A stretch of DNA of 64,000 nucleotides from an uncultured Lacinutrix sp. (GTDB lineage: Bacteria; Bacteroidota; Bacteroidia; Flavobacteriales; Flavobacteriaceae): contig NZ_CANMSJ010000001.1 in the NCBI RefSeq assembly GCF_947500605.1, positions 434,001 to 498,000 on the forward strand. The letters run 5' to 3'. Numbering within the stretch: the stretch's first letter is position 1; every line of letters begins with the position of its first letter. This document shows positions 1 to 10,129 of this stretch, one piece after another. The position numbers were made by a program, and so were the translations under genes. A model generated the notes under the pieces. That model was not told the origin of the DNA and did not search any database. It saw only the letters and a list, made by a program, of their open reading frames with translations.

Positions 1-2
1 CA

Positions 3-218
3 AAAGAAAAAGTTGAAGATGAATTTATTTATAAATTAAGAAAAGATTCTTTGGTGTGGGCTTTTATAATTAACTACATAGTATTACTTATAGCTACGTT
101 ATTTATTTTCGATTTAACCTTTTTTAATGTTTTAGTCTTTAACATGTTTACACCATTAATCATTTTTGTTTTCCGTTTTAACTTTATAAAACTTAAATCG
201 AATAGCGATGAAGAATAA
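3..218 (+). CDS. C-terminal end of a small integral membrane protein (partial)
   Basis: An open frame enters from the left edge and ends at a TAA at 216-218. The visible 71 residues hold a charged start (EKVEDEFIYKLRKDS), then two hydrophobic helices rich in I, L, F and V with a short turn (FDLTFFN) between them, and an acidic tail (KSNSDEE). It overlaps the start of the next gene, an XRE-type regulator, by 11 bases, so the two are translationally linked. Two-gene units of a small multi-TM protein followed by a 65-70 residue HTH protein are common in bacteria. The membrane protein itself is not recognised beyond that. Confidence 0.7.
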   Translation, partial: KEKVEDEFIYKLRKDSLVWAFIINYIVLLIATLFIFDLTFFNVLVFNMFTPLIIFVFRFNFIKLKSNSDEE

Positions 219-408
219 TATTAAAGTACAACGTGCTATTCATGATTTAACACAAGCTGCTTTAGCCGATGAGATTGGTGTAAGCAGACAGACTATTAAT
301 GCAATGGAAAAAAACAAATACGTACCATCTACGGTACTTGCATTAAAACTCTCAAAGCTTTTTAATATTCCTGTAGAAGAATTATTCATCCTTGAAGGAA
401 ACGAATAA
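208..408 (+). CDS. XRE/Cro-CI family HTH transcriptional regulator (66 aa)
   Basis: This is a minimal single-domain DNA-binding protein. Residues 4-60 form a five-helix HTH_3 fold: IKVQRAIHDLTQAALADEIG, then the recognition helix VSRQTINAMEKNKYVPS, then LALKLSKLFNIPVEELF. The pattern is that of the YozG-like short regulators, with no dimerisation or sensor domain. It overlaps the 3' end of a membrane protein gene by 11 bases and is followed by a strong hairpin terminator, so it closes an operon that starts outside the window. It probably regulates that operon. The target is unknown. Confidence 0.85.
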   Translation: MKNNIKVQRAIHDLTQAALADEIGVSRQTINAMEKNKYVPSTVLALKLSKLFNIPVEELFILEGNE

Positions 409-413
409 AATGC

Positions 414-445
414 AAAAAGCGCAATCCATAAGATTGCGCTTTTTT
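414..445. terminator. bidirectional intrinsic terminator
   Basis: The stem GCGCAATC/GATTGCGC has a CATAA loop and is flanked by A5 on the left and T6 on the right. It lies between the stop of the HTH gene (+) and the stop of the convergent DUF2911 gene (-), so it can serve both. Confidence 0.85.
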
Positions 446-487
446 AATTATTAAATTCTAATAATAAAGAGATTTAAGTCGTTTAGA

Positions 488-1336
488 CTACATTTTCTCC
501 CATGCTTTAATAGAATCTTTATTCATTTTTACATAATCAGCATTTCCAGCTTTCTCAGCAGCTGCTAAAGATGCTTTTGCTGCTTTTATAGCTGTTTTAG
601 TGTTTCCTGCTTTTGCATGGATTAAAGACTGCTGGCGTAACATCCAAAATTTAGGATCGTCTTTAGACATTTCAATTGCTTTATCAATCCAAGTAACAGC
701 TTGCTTAATATCGCCACCAGACTCTAAGTTATAACGTGCAGCACCATAGTAATCAGATACTCCAGGTCCGTTCATTACTTTAGAGATGCTAGCATCCATT
801 TTCTTAGCAGTAGGAACTTCTATTTTAACACCAACAAATGTGCTTTCCCAAAGGATACCTAACATTGCAGAATCGTTAGTTAAATCATCGAAAAGGATTG
901 TAAAAGTTTCCATTTTCATTGGCATCTCCATAACATCTACAGTTACTTTGGCAGCAACTAAGCTCTCATCCCATTTTGCTGGTGTTCCCCAGTTATCTGT
1001 ATTTGCATAAAAAACAACATCCCAAGACTTTTCATTTGGAGTTGTAAAAATAGCGTAAGATCCTGCTTTTACTTCTGTTCCTCCAATAGTAACATTGTCA
1101 CTAAAAGTAATCATAGAATTTTGATTTGCACCTGTTCTCCATAATTTACCGTAAGGTACTAAGTCTCCAAATATAGTACGACCTCTCATTCCTGGTCTAG
1201 AATATTCTAAAGTAAAATCTGTTAAACCTACCTTCTGCTCTACTTTTGCAGATGGACTTGGTTGTGGTGTTTCAATTTGCGCATTTACAGTAAAAGATGC
1301 TGTAAAAACCAATGCAATCATTAGTAATTTTTTCAT
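488..1336 (-). CDS. secreted DUF2911 domain protein with C-terminal helical (TPR-like) repeat
   Basis: The 282-residue product has a signal peptide (MKKLLMIALVFTASFTVNAQ, cleavage near residue 19-20). DUF2911 follows at about residues 25-175, recognisable from LEYSRPGMRGRTIFGDLVPYG, WRTGANQN and GSYAIFTTP. Residues 190-282 are helical with a TPR-like spacing (AARYNLESGGDIKQAVTWIDKAIE, then A/K-rich helices). DUF2911 proteins are common, uncharacterised envelope proteins of Bacteroidota. The gene is monocistronic, convergent with the upstream HTH unit and divergent from the TetR-like gene, with 219 bases of shared upstream region. Confidence 0.85.
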   Translation of the reverse strand: MKKLLMIALVFTASFTVNAQIETPQPSPSAKVEQKVGLTDFTLEYSRPGMRGRTIFGDLVPYGKLWRTGANQNSMITFSDNVTIGGTEVKAGSYAIFTTPNEKSWDVVFYANTDNWGTPAKWDESLVAAKVTVDVMEMPMKMETFTILFDDLTNDSAMLGILWESTFVGVKIEVPTAKKMDASISKVMNGPGVSDYYGAARYNLESGGDIKQAVTWIDKAIEMSKDDPKFWMLRQQSLIHAKAGNTKTAIKAAKASLAAAEKAGNADYVKMNKDSIKAWEKM

Positions 1337-1484
1337 AATATTTTTTTGATTAGAGTTATTTTAAAAAGTAAAATTACGAATTAAGAGTTGCTTAATTTGT
1401 TAAGAAAACCTTAAAGTAAACATAATTAAATTGAAGTGAAACCTACTTTTCTAACACCTTTTGGAATGGGATTTCACAATCTCT

Positions 1485-1537
1485 CGTTAATTTTTGTTTA
1501 ACAATTACTAAAAAGAGTTAAACATTTAGTATCTTTA
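1485..1537 (+). promoter_or_regulatory. promoter with inverted-repeat operator of photolyase operon 1
   Basis: A perfect inverted repeat, GTTTAAC (1496-1502) and GTTAAAC (1517-1523), has a 14-base spacer, so the half-sites start 21 bases apart. Six bases after the right arm lies the -7-like element TATCTTTA (1530-1537). The ATG of the TetR-like gene is at 1556. CGTTAAT precedes the left arm (1485-1491). The same arrangement recurs at 10130-10181 before the second operon. The repeat covers the -33 region, a position suited to a repressor. That the TetR-like product binds it is an inference. Confidence 0.6.
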
Positions 1538-1555
1538 TACTATCAAATACTAAAT

Positions 1556-2215
1556 ATGATGGCAAAAAAGAAAAATATTACTCAAGATCATATCATTTCA
1601 TTTTACATGGATTATGTTTTAGAACATGATCAACAACCAAAATCGGTTTACAGTTTTGCAAAGCATAATAACTTTGAAGAATCTAAGTTTTACGAGCACT
1701 TTGGTTCTTTTGAAGCAGTTGAAAAACATGTATTTAAAGCGTTTCATGATAATACAATAGCAGCTTTGCATAATAGTGAAGATTACGAAAATTTTGAGCC
1801 AAGAAACAAGCTATTAAGCTACTACTTTACTTTTTTCGAAAACTTAACAGCTAATAGAAGTTATGTAGTTTATGCTTTACATAAACATAAAAATAGTTTA
1901 AAATCTTTTAAAGCTTTAGCTGAATTAAAATCAAGCTACACACATTATATTCTAGATTTAGGAATAGAATTAATAGATGTTAAGGAAGAGCGTTTAGATA
2001 AAATTCAAAACCGTGGTCTTACAGAATCGGCTTGGTTACAATTATTGCTGACCATGAAATTTTGGATGGACGATACCTCTCCTAGTTTCGAAAAAACAGA
2101 TGTTTTTATAGAGAAATCTGTTAACACCAGTTTCGATGTCCTAAATATTGCGCCTTTAAAAAGCTTAATAGACTTTGGGAAATTTATTTTCAAAGAGAAA
2201 ATAAACATGAACTAA
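1556..2215 (+). CDS. TetR/AcrR-like transcriptional regulator, first gene of the photolyase operon
   Basis: The 219-residue protein has an N-terminal helix-turn-helix at about residues 8-60: ITQDHIISFYMDYVLEHD, then YSFAKHNNFEESKFYEHFG, then FEAVEKHVF, the TetR-type order with an aromatic recognition helix. The remainder is all-alpha, as expected of a TetR ligand/dimer domain, but diverges from well-known groups. Two adjacent ATGs (1556, 1559) could start it. It is followed 18 bases later by an ABC1-type kinase gene. It lies immediately downstream of the GTTTAAC inverted repeat, which suggests autoregulation and control of the whole light/UV cluster (inference). Confidence 0.75.
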   Translation: MMAKKKNITQDHIISFYMDYVLEHDQQPKSVYSFAKHNNFEESKFYEHFGSFEAVEKHVFKAFHDNTIAALHNSEDYENFEPRNKLLSYYFTFFENLTANRSYVVYALHKHKNSLKSFKALAELKSSYTHYILDLGIELIDVKEERLDKIQNRGLTESAWLQLLLTMKFWMDDTSPSFEKTDVFIEKSVNTSFDVLNIAPLKSLIDFGKFIFKEKINMN

Positions 2216-2233
2216 TTTAATAAACACAAACTA

Positions 2234-3544
2234 TTGAAAACAATAGACAAAATACCGACATCTAAAATTCAGCGTGCTTCAAAGCTTGTACAAACAGGTG
2301 CAAAAGTTGGTGTTAACTATCTTAAATATTATGGAGATAAATTAACTAAAACTGAAGAAGAAGCCAAGTCTCGATTAAACGAGAATAATGCTGAAGATAT
2401 TTACGACGGATTAAAAAAACTTAAAGGAAGTGCATTAAAAGTGGCACAAATGCTAAGTATGGAAAAGAGTATTTTACCACAAGCTTATGTGGAAAAATTT
2501 TCTCTTGCGCAATTTTCTGTACCGCCACTTTCTGCGCCTTTAGTAATTAAAACATTTAAAAAATACTTTGGCAAATTGCCTAACGAAATCTACGACACCT
2601 TTAATTCAACGTCTGTTAATGCTGCCAGTATTGGTCAAGTGCATTTAGCAGAAAAAGATGGGAAGAAACTTGCTGTGAAAATTCAATATCCAGGTGTCGC
2701 AGATAGTATTTCTAGTGATTTAGCGATGGTTAAACCTATTGCTATACAAATGTTTAATATTAAAGGAAAAGATAGCGACAAGTATTTTAAGGAAGTAGAA
2801 AACAAATTGATTGAAGAAACCAATTACATACTTGAAATAGCACAAAGTAAAGAGATTGTTGCCGCTTGCAAACACATTCCTAATCTTAAATTTCCAGAGT
2901 ATTATGAAGACTTATCTTCTGAAAGAATAATAACTATGGACTGGATGAACGGTGAGCATTTAAGCGAGTTTACTGCACACAACACCAATCAAGAAAAGGC
3001 TAACAAAATAGGTCAAGCACTTTGGGATTTTTATATGTTTCAAATGCACGAATTAAAAAAAGTACATGCCGATCCGCATCCTGGTAATTTCTTAATTTCA
3101 GAAAAAGGAGAATTAATTGCTTTAGATTTTGGTTGTATGAAAACCATTCCAGAAGAATTCTACGTGCCTTATTTTGAATTAGCACAGAGAGAAAGTATTG
3201 ATAATGCTGAAATTTTCAATACTAAAATGTACCAATTAGAGATTTTACGTGAAGATGATTCGCCTGAAGAATTAGAGTTTTTTAGAAGCTTATTTCACGA
3301 AATGCTAAGTCTCTTTACACAACCGTTACAAAGTGAAACGTTCGATTTTTCGGACCCTGAATTCTTTGGTAAAATAACAGAGTTAGGTCAGAAATACAGT
3401 AAAAGCGCCGAGCTACGTAAAATGAATGGTAATAGAGGTTCTAAACATTTCATCTATATAAACCGTACGTTCTTTGGGTTGTATAATTTAATGTTCGATT
3501 TAAAAGCTCAAGACATTAAAATCAATAATTATAAAACATTATAA
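2234..3544 (+). CDS. ABC1/AarF/UbiB-family atypical protein kinase-like protein
   Basis: The 436-residue protein carries the family marks in order: a KxGQ-type helix (KVAQ, residues 69-72), an Ala-rich nucleotide loop variant (NAASIGQVHLA, 129-139), the VAIK-type lysine (K149 in LAVKIQYPGV), the catalytic-loop analogue HADPHPGN (278-285) and DFG (298-300). UbiB-family members are ATPases tied to quinone/isoprenoid lipid metabolism. This genus makes menaquinone, so a ubiquinone role is not expected. The start is TTG (2234); no ATG precedes the KxGQ helix. It sits in the photolyase operon, abutting the flavin reductase gene (stop 3544, next start 3545). Confidence 0.85.
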   Translation: MKTIDKIPTSKIQRASKLVQTGAKVGVNYLKYYGDKLTKTEEEAKSRLNENNAEDIYDGLKKLKGSALKVAQMLSMEKSILPQAYVEKFSLAQFSVPPLSAPLVIKTFKKYFGKLPNEIYDTFNSTSVNAASIGQVHLAEKDGKKLAVKIQYPGVADSISSDLAMVKPIAIQMFNIKGKDSDKYFKEVENKLIEETNYILEIAQSKEIVAACKHIPNLKFPEYYEDLSSERIITMDWMNGEHLSEFTAHNTNQEKANKIGQALWDFYMFQMHELKKVHADPHPGNFLISEKGELIALDFGCMKTIPEEFYVPYFELAQRESIDNAEIFNTKMYQLEILREDDSPEELEFFRSLFHEMLSLFTQPLQSETFDFSDPEFFGKITELGQKYSKSAELRKMNGNRGSKHFIYINRTFFGLYNLMFDLKAQDIKINNYKTL

Positions 3545-4159
3545 ATGCCATATTTTAGTTTAGAGGACATTAATAATTTACAGCATCTCTATAAAATAAA
3601 CCTTATTAATAGTTGCTCTGGTTTTAAATCTGCCAACTTAATTGGCACAAAATCTATGGAAGGTATTGAAAATGTTGCTATATTTAGTTCTGTAACTCAT
3701 GTTGGTTCTAATCCTCCAATTTTAAGCTTCTTTTGTAGACCAACAACGGTTACTAGAGATACTTATAAAAATATAAAAGAGACTGGTGTTTATACAATAA
3801 ACCATGTACATGAATCTAATTTTAAAGAGGCGCATCATACTTCGGCTAAATACGATTCAGATATTTCAGAGTTCGATAAAACAAATCTAATTTCAGAATA
3901 TAAAGAAAACTGCTTTGCTCCTTTTGTAAAGCACTCACCTATCCAAATGGAGATGAAGTTTGTTGGAGAATATAATATTAAAGAAAACGGAACCATTTTA
4001 GTTTTAGGAGAAATACAAGGTCTTTATATAAATGAAGATATAGTGGCTGATGATGGCTTTATAAACCTATCTGAAGCGAAAGTTACTGCAATTAATGGAT
4101 TAGATGGTTATGCTTTTCCTAAGTTAAAAGAAAGATTAGATTACCAAAGACCTAAATAA
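3545..4159 (+). CDS. flavin reductase family (FMN-binding split barrel) protein
   Basis: The 204-residue protein matches the flavin reductase-like split-barrel family: FKSANLIGTKSMEGIENVAIFSS, then VTHVGSNPPILSFFCRPTTVTRDTYKNIKETGVYTINHV. The conserved N-x-A-x-F-S and R-D-T-x-x-N-I positions are visible. Members bind FMN/FAD and reduce or exchange flavin using NAD(P)H. In this operon a role in supplying or protecting the flavin chromophore of the photolyases is plausible but not shown. It starts at the base after the preceding stop, so coupling is tight. Confidence 0.8.
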   Translation: MPYFSLEDINNLQHLYKINLINSCSGFKSANLIGTKSMEGIENVAIFSSVTHVGSNPPILSFFCRPTTVTRDTYKNIKETGVYTINHVHESNFKEAHHTSAKYDSDISEFDKTNLISEYKENCFAPFVKHSPIQMEMKFVGEYNIKENGTILVLGEIQGLYINEDIVADDGFINLSEAKVTAINGLDGYAFPKLKERLDYQRPK

Positions 4160-4225
4160 ATCTTTAGAATTGAAGAGCACATAATTAATCATAATTAAGT
4201 GATTACAGATAATTGAAATACAACC

Positions 4226-5650
4226 ATGAAAATATTAGTTACAGGTGCAACAGGTTATATAGGTAAACGTATTATTCCTTTACTTATAGAGCAAGGTCAT
4301 ACTGTAATTTGTGCTGTAAGAGGAAAACTACGTAGCGAAAAACGTTATAGTGAAGAAGATAATGTACAAGTAATTGAAGTCGATTTTTTAAACGAAGACA
4401 CTTTAGAAAACATACCTAAAGATATAGATGCAGCATATTACCTAATACATTCTATGTCTAACTCTATTTCTCGTTTTCAACAAATGGAAAATGACTGTGC
4501 AATAAACTTTAAAACTGTTATAGAAAAAACAGATTGCAAACAGGTTATCTATTTAAGTGGTATAACTAATGACACTAAACTATCCAAGCATTTACTTTCT
4601 CGCAAAAATGTAGAAAACATACTAAACTCTTCTAAATATGCTTTAACCGTTTTTAAAGCCGGTATTATAGTTGGTTCTGGAAGTAGTTCTTTCGAAATTA
4701 TAAGAGATTTAGTAGAAAAACTACCTGTAATGGTAGCTCCTAAATGGTTAAATACAAAAACACAACCTATTGCAATAAGAGATGTCCTTACTTTTTTAAC
4801 TCGCAGTTTAGGAGATAAAAGGTTATATAATACATCTTATGATATTTTTGGACCAGAAATTCTAACTTATAAAGAGCTTTTACTAAGGTTTGCTAAGTCT
4901 CGAAATTTGAAAAGATATATCCTCACTTTTCCAATAATGACACCTCAGTTATCTAGTTATTGGCTTTATTTTGTTACATCTACTTCATACAAATTGGCTA
5001 GAACTTTAGTAAATAGTATGGGTGTTGAAATTATTGGTAAAAGTAGTGATATCAATACTCTATTAGATATTAATCCAATGACTTATGAAGAAGCATTACA
5101 ATTTGCTTTTGTAAGAATTAAGCAAAACAGTATTGTTTCAAGCTGGAAAGATTCTTTTGCCAGTAGTAGAGAAAAAAAACGTATTTCTACAAAATATATT
5201 AATGTCCCAAAATACGGCTGTTTTAAAGATGTTAAAGAACTTAAAGTTTTAGATGAAGACAGAACATTCGCTAAAATATGTGCTATAGGAGGTGAAAATG
5301 GCTGGTATTATGGAACAACTTTATGGAGAATTCGTGGATTTTTAGACAAAATGGTTGGAGGTATTGGTCTTCGTAGAGGTCGTACTAATAAAGACACTAT
5401 TAAAACTGGAGATGCATTAGATTTTTGGCGTGTACTTTTAGCAGATGAGGAAAACAAACGACTATTACTTTTTGCTGAAATGAAACTCCCGGGAGAAGCT
5501 TGGTTAGAATTTAGAGTAGCAAAAGGTAAAGTTTACCAACGTGCTGTTTTTAGACCAAAAGGATTAGCAGGAAGGCTCTATTGGTACAGCGTTTTACCAT
5601 TTCATGGTTTAATATTTAATGGCATGATAAAGAAACTTGCAAATGCCTAA
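4226..5650 (+). CDS. NAD(P)-binding SDR with C-terminal DUF2867 domain
   Basis: The 474-residue fusion begins with an atypical SDR Rossmann domain ([20 protein letters not shown], residues 1-20; VIYLSGI near 112; extended to about 300). A C-terminal DUF2867 domain follows (about 320-470: [60 protein letters not shown]). This two-domain architecture is widespread in bacteria and often lies next to photolyase and cryptochrome genes. Its substrate is unknown. It overlaps the DUF2256 gene by 8 bases. A 66-base gap precedes it, the largest in operon 1. Confidence 0.85.
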   Translation: MKILVTGATGYIGKRIIPLLIEQGHTVICAVRGKLRSEKRYSEEDNVQVIEVDFLNEDTLENIPKDIDAAYYLIHSMSNSISRFQQMENDCAINFKTVIEKTDCKQVIYLSGITNDTKLSKHLLSRKNVENILNSSKYALTVFKAGIIVGSGSSSFEIIRDLVEKLPVMVAPKWLNTKTQPIAIRDVLTFLTRSLGDKRLYNTSYDIFGPEILTYKELLLRFAKSRNLKRYILTFPIMTPQLSSYWLYFVTSTSYKLARTLVNSMGVEIIGKSSDINTLLDINPMTYEEALQFAFVRIKQNSIVSSWKDSFASSREKKRISTKYINVPKYGCFKDVKELKVLDEDRTFAKICAIGGENGWYYGTTLWRIRGFLDKMVGGIGLRRGRTNKDTIKTGDALDFWRVLLADEENKRLLLFAEMKLPGEAWLEFRVAKGKVYQRAVFRPKGLAGRLYWYSVLPFHGLIFNGMIKKLANA

Positions 5651-5795
5651 AGGTATTAAAAAACAAAATTTACCATCTAAAATATGTTCCACTTGTAACC
5701 TCCCATTCTCATGGCGTAAAAAGTGGGAAAAGGAATGGGAGAATGTAAAATATTGTAGTAAAAAATGCAGCAAAAACAAAGTAAAACAAGTCTAG
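5643..5795 (+). CDS. DUF2256 small zinc-ribbon-like protein
   Basis: The 50-residue product has the DUF2256 pattern: [20 protein letters not shown] then [12 protein letters not shown]. Two CxxC/CxxxC pairs (C15, C18, C38, C42) can bind one zinc ion, and the WRKKW motif is the family hallmark. It overlaps the SDR-DUF2867 gene by 8 bases and the CRY-DASH-like gene by 31 bases in a different frame. The triple overlap shows it is translated in this operon. DUF2256 genes are repeatedly found beside cryptochrome/photolyase genes, and the molecular role is unknown. Confidence 0.85.
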   Translation: MPKGIKKQNLPSKICSTCNLPFSWRKKWEKEWENVKYCSKKCSKNKVKQV

Positions 5796-7078
5796 TTTGG
5801 TTTAGAAATGATCTAAGAATTAACGATAATAGTTCTCTTTTAAATGCTATTAGAAATAGTGAAACTGTTATTGCTGTCTATTGTTTTGATCCACGACATT
5901 TTGAGAAGGATAAATTTGGATTTAAAAAAGCACAAAAATTTAGAGCAAAATTTCTAATTGAAACTATTTCAGATTTAAAACTACAATTATCCAATCTTGG
6001 GATTCCTCTTTATGTTTTTAACGATTATCCTGAAAATTGCATTGCTAATTTAGAAGCGCAATACAAGTTTGATGCCTTATACCTTCAAAAAGAGTGGACA
6101 GAAGAAGAGTACAATGTTTATAAGCTTGTTACAGCTATTTGGGATGACACCTTTACAGTTCATCAAGACTACAATCAGTTTTTATACCATCCTGAAGATT
6201 TAAAATTCGATATTAAAAATTTACCTAACGTATTTACCGATTTTAGAAAACACGTTGAAAAACAAAGCATAATTCGAACTATAAATGAAATCACTAATAT
6301 TAAAAACAAGAATAATTCTATAAAAAATACTACTTCTGTTCCTTCTTTAAAAGATTTAGGTTTTGAAGATTTCACTAATCATCCTAATTCAGCTTTTCCA
6401 TTAAAAGGCGGAGAAACCGAAGCTTTAAAACATTTAAATAATTATTTTTTTGAAAGTAAAAAACTAGGCTTTTATAAAAAAACAAGAAATGGTTTAATAG
6501 GAAAAGATTTTAGCTCGAAATTCTCACCTTGGTTGGCTAATGGCAGTTTAAGTGCAAAAACTATCTATTATAGAGTAAAAGAATTTGAGGCTATTCATTT
6601 TAAAAACCAATCTACCTATTGGTTAATATTCGAACTAATATGGCGAGATTACTTCAAATACGTATCACTAAAACATGGCAATAAAATCTTTAAAATTGAA
6701 GGCCTTTTAAATAAAGATTACCAATGGCACACTTTTGAAAAAGATATTCAAAAATGGATTAATGGAAAAACTAACGAACCTTTTGTAAATGCAAATATGA
6801 TAGAATTGCAAAAAACAGGTTGGATGAGTAATCGCGGCAGACAAAATGTTGCAAGCTATTTTGCTAAAACTCTAAAACTAGATTGGCGCATTGGTGCCGC
6901 TTATTTTGAATCTATGCTTATAGATTACGATGTGCATAGCAATTATGGAAATTGGCTCTATGTTTCTGGTGTTGGCAACGATCCTAGAGATAGAATATTT
7001 AATGTTAAACTTCAAGCAGAGCGATATGATAGTTCTGGAAAGTTTCAACGTTTATGGTTACAGGATACACTATTTTAA
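5765..7078 (+). CDS. cryptochrome DASH-like / photolyase family protein
   Basis: The 437-residue flavoprotein has an N-terminal photolyase alpha/beta domain ([46 protein letters not shown], typical of CRY-DASH) and a C-terminal FAD domain. The FAD domain shows [34 protein letters not shown], the [10 protein letters not shown] block and [12 protein letters not shown], then [20 protein letters not shown] proteins bind FAD and MTHF, repair CPDs mainly in single-stranded DNA and may signal light. It overlaps DUF2256 by 31 bases and is followed 9 bases later by the Fe-S photolyase gene. DASH assignment is from motifs, not phylogeny. Confidence 0.85.
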   Translation: MQQKQSKTSLVWFRNDLRINDNSSLLNAIRNSETVIAVYCFDPRHFEKDKFGFKKAQKFRAKFLIETISDLKLQLSNLGIPLYVFNDYPENCIANLEAQYKFDALYLQKEWTEEEYNVYKLVTAIWDDTFTVHQDYNQFLYHPEDLKFDIKNLPNVFTDFRKHVEKQSIIRTINEITNIKNKNNSIKNTTSVPSLKDLGFEDFTNHPNSAFPLKGGETEALKHLNNYFFESKKLGFYKKTRNGLIGKDFSSKFSPWLANGSLSAKTIYYRVKEFEAIHFKNQSTYWLIFELIWRDYFKYVSLKHGNKIFKIEGLLNKDYQWHTFEKDIQKWINGKTNEPFVNANMIELQKTGWMSNRGRQNVASYFAKTLKLDWRIGAAYFESMLIDYDVHSNYGNWLYVSGVGNDPRDRIFNVKLQAERYDSSGKFQRLWLQDTLF

Positions 7079-7087
7079 AAATACAAT

Positions 7088-8620
7088 TTGAAAACATTAA
7101 GACTAATATTAGGTGATCAACTTAACAGCAAACATTCTTGGTTTAATGGAGACCAAAGCAATTATGTATACTGTTTTTTTGAAATGCGCCAAGAAACAGA
7201 CTATGTAAAACATCACCTTCAAAAAGTAATTGGATTTTTTGCTGCAATGCGAGAATTTTCAAAAGAATTACAAGCCAATGGCTGTGACGTGGTTTACTAC
7301 AATTTAGATACTAAAGAGAACACTCAAAATCTTTCAGATAATCTTAATCAATTAGTTAAAGCACTTGATATAGAAAATTTTGAATATCAAGAACCCGATG
7401 AGTATAGGCTAGACCAACAACTTGTAACGTTTTGCAAAACACTTTCTATTAAATCTAAAGTATATTCTACCGAGCATTTCTATACCAAAAGACAAGATTT
7501 GACTGCTTTTTTTAAAGATAAAAAACAGTGGATCATGGAAAGTTTTTATAGAGACATGCGAAAAAAACATGATGTCTTGATGGTTGCCGGACAACCAGAA
7601 GGTGGCAAATGGAATTACGATAAAAGCAATAGAAATAAATGGAAAGAAAAAGAAAGTATTCCTGAGTTTAAGGCTTTTAAAAATGATGTTTCAGAAATTC
7701 TATCAGTAATAAAATCTGAAAAAATTGAAACTATTGGTCATTTTAATTCAAAGTATTTCGAATACCCAATCAATAGAAAACAAGCACTCGAACAGTTAAA
7801 ATATTTTTGCGAGCATTTATTAATTCATTTTGGAGATTATCAAGATGCTATGCATACAGAACAAGTATACCTCTTCCACTCTCGCCTATCTTTTGCGATG
7901 AATTGCAAAATAATTTCGCCAAAAGCAATTGTAAAAACTGTGTTAAATTACTGGAGAAAACATGGAGATGATATTAATATTTCTCAAGTAGAAGGTTTTA
8001 TAAGGCAAATTATTGGTTGGCGAGAATATATGCGTGGTATGTATTGGGCTTTAATGCCAGAGTATAAAACGCTTAATTATTTAGAAAATACAAGTACATT
8101 ACCAGACTTCTTTTGGACAGGAGATACAAAAATGAATTGCCTAAAAAGTGCAATAACTAATTCTTTAGATAATGGATACGCACACCATATTCAAAGATTA
8201 ATGATTACAGGAAATTATGCACTATTAACACAAATTAATCCGGATGAAGTTGATGCGTGGTATTTAGGTATTTATGTAGATGCTGTGGAATGGGTACAGT
8301 TACCAAACACAAGAGGCATGAGCCAGTTTGCCGATGGTGGAAAAATAGCAACGAAGCCTTATGTTTCTAGTGGAAGTTATATTAATAAAATGAGCAACTA
8401 TTGTGATGATTGCTATTACAATAAGAAAGAGAAAATTGGAGAACGTGCCTGCCCTTTTAATAGTTTGTATTGGAATTTTTTAGACGATAAACGCGAAAAG
8501 CTAAACACTAATTTTAGAATGAAAATGATGTATAGTTTATTAAACAAAATGAATCCTGAAGATTTACATAACATTAAACTAAGAGCTAGTGATATTATTA
8601 AAAATCCAGATAATTATTAA
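7088..8620 (+). CDS. Fe-S bacterial cryptochrome/(6-4) photolyase (PhrB/CryB type)
   Basis: The 510-residue protein begins with the FeS-BCP signature [16 protein letters not shown] and has the C-terminal cysteine set C351, C439, C442, C455. The C-x2-C-x12-C spacing and the isolated upstream Cys match the [4Fe-4S] ligands of Agrobacterium PhrB. Other family blocks are visible: [15 protein letters not shown] and [15 protein letters not shown]. Characterised members repair (6-4) photoproducts using FAD, a ribolumazine antenna and the cluster. The start codon is TTG at 7088. The last base of the stop (8620) is the first base of the next ATG, so translation is coupled. Confidence 0.9.
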   Translation: MKTLRLILGDQLNSKHSWFNGDQSNYVYCFFEMRQETDYVKHHLQKVIGFFAAMREFSKELQANGCDVVYYNLDTKENTQNLSDNLNQLVKALDIENFEYQEPDEYRLDQQLVTFCKTLSIKSKVYSTEHFYTKRQDLTAFFKDKKQWIMESFYRDMRKKHDVLMVAGQPEGGKWNYDKSNRNKWKEKESIPEFKAFKNDVSEILSVIKSEKIETIGHFNSKYFEYPINRKQALEQLKYFCEHLLIHFGDYQDAMHTEQVYLFHSRLSFAMNCKIISPKAIVKTVLNYWRKHGDDINISQVEGFIRQIIGWREYMRGMYWALMPEYKTLNYLENTSTLPDFFWTGDTKMNCLKSAITNSLDNGYAHHIQRLMITGNYALLTQINPDEVDAWYLGIYVDAVEWVQLPNTRGMSQFADGGKIATKPYVSSGSYINKMSNYCDDCYYNKKEKIGERACPFNSLYWNFLDDKREKLNTNFRMKMMYSLLNKMNPEDLHNIKLRASDIIKNPDNY

Positions 8621-10110
8621 TGCTTAAAAAACAAGAACTGCAAATAGTATGGTTTAAAAGAGATCTTCGGTTAAAAGATAACGAAGCTATTGAACGTGCT
8701 ATAAAATCTGGTAAACGTGTGCTTCTACTCTATGTATTCGAAAGGTTTTTACTTGAAGATAAACACTATAGTAAACGCCATTGGGACTTTGTTAAACAAT
8801 CACTTGAGGATTTAAATCAATCTTTAAAAAAATTCGATTCTCAGGTTTTAGTAGTTAACGATTCTATTGAATCTACAATAGATAAAATACAGAAACACTA
8901 CACTATTAAGCACATCTATTCGCATCAAGAAACTGGGATTTTATCTACTTTTAAGCGTGATCTTCAATTTGCCTCCTTTTGTAAAAAAGAACATATTAAT
9001 TGGATAGAAAATGAAAATAACGCTATCATTAGAGGTATTAGTAATAGAGATACTTGGTTTGAGGATTGGAACGATTTTATGAATTTGCCGTATCATATAT
9101 TTCATCCAAAAGAAGAACAATTACTTAAAATACCAGAAATAAAAATACTTTCAAAAGATTTTAATATTACAAATTTAAAGACTTCAGAAAACAGAAATTT
9201 TCAAAAAGGCGGTACAGGAACAGGAATAAAATACATGAAATCCTTTTTCTTAGAACGCTATTCTAATTACATGTTTCATATTAGTAAACCACTAGAAGCG
9301 CGAACAGGCTGTAGTCGTTTATCGCCTTACATTGCTTGGGGAAATTTATCTATTAGGCAAGTTATAAATATAGCTGCAGAAGTAAGAGAGAACGGTAAAC
9401 ACAAACGACATATTAATGCTTTTATGTCACGATTGAGATGGCAAGGTCATTTTATTCAGAAATTTGAAATGGAGCATTTAATGGAATTTAATAGTGTAAA
9501 TAAAGGATATCATGCACTTATTAAACCAGAAAACCTAGATTACCAAAAAGCTTGGAAAACAGGACAAACAGGCTATCCATTAGTAGATGCTTGCATGCGA
9601 TGTTTAAACGAAACAGGTTATCTAAATTTTAGAATGCGAGCAATGGTTGTTTCTTTTTTTACTCATAATTTATGGCAACCTTGGCAAGCTATGAGCGAGC
9701 ATTTGGCTGCTCAGTTTTTAGATTTCGAACCAGGAATACACTATCCGCAAATACAAATGCAAGCAGGAGAAACTGGTATAAACATGTTGCGTATTTATAA
9801 CCCTATCAAAAATAGTATAGAACACGATCCTAAAGGAGAATTTATAAAAAAATGGGTTCCAGAATTAGCAATGTTAGAGGCGCCTTATATTCATGAGCCA
9901 CAAACGTTGTCTTATTTCGATCAACAATTAACAGGTTTCGAACTTGGTAGAGATTATCCTTTTCCTATCGTAAATGAGAAAACATCAAGAAAAAGAGCAA
10001 GTACTATCCTATGGAATTTGAAAGATAATGCTTTAGTTAAAAAAGAAGCAAAACGTATATTAAAGCGCCATACCGTTAACAATAGACAGCAAATGGTTAA
10101 TGGTAATTAG
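8620..10110 (+). CDS. cryptochrome/photolyase family protein, divergent subgroup
   Basis: The 496-residue protein has the N-terminal photolyase domain ([43 protein letters not shown]) and the FAD domain ([42 protein letters not shown]). In the flavin pocket the usual S-N-x-G-N-W stretch is replaced by [13 protein letters not shown], so the conserved Asn near flavin N5 is not in its normal context. Repair activity cannot be assumed; a sensory or altered-substrate role is possible. It is coupled to the upstream Fe-S photolyase through an ATG/TAA overlap (TAATG) and ends operon 1. Confidence 0.8.
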   Translation: MLKKQELQIVWFKRDLRLKDNEAIERAIKSGKRVLLLYVFERFLLEDKHYSKRHWDFVKQSLEDLNQSLKKFDSQVLVVNDSIESTIDKIQKHYTIKHIYSHQETGILSTFKRDLQFASFCKKEHINWIENENNAIIRGISNRDTWFEDWNDFMNLPYHIFHPKEEQLLKIPEIKILSKDFNITNLKTSENRNFQKGGTGTGIKYMKSFFLERYSNYMFHISKPLEARTGCSRLSPYIAWGNLSIRQVINIAAEVRENGKHKRHINAFMSRLRWQGHFIQKFEMEHLMEFNSVNKGYHALIKPENLDYQKAWKTGQTGYPLVDACMRCLNETGYLNFRMRAMVVSFFTHNLWQPWQAMSEHLAAQFLDFEPGIHYPQIQMQAGETGINMLRIYNPIKNSIEHDPKGEFIKKWVPELAMLEAPYIHEPQTLSYFDQQLTGFELGRDYPFPIVNEKTSRKRASTILWNLKDNALVKKEAKRILKRHTVNNRQQMVNGN

Positions 10111-10129
10111 TTGTTTAAGTATAATGTTT

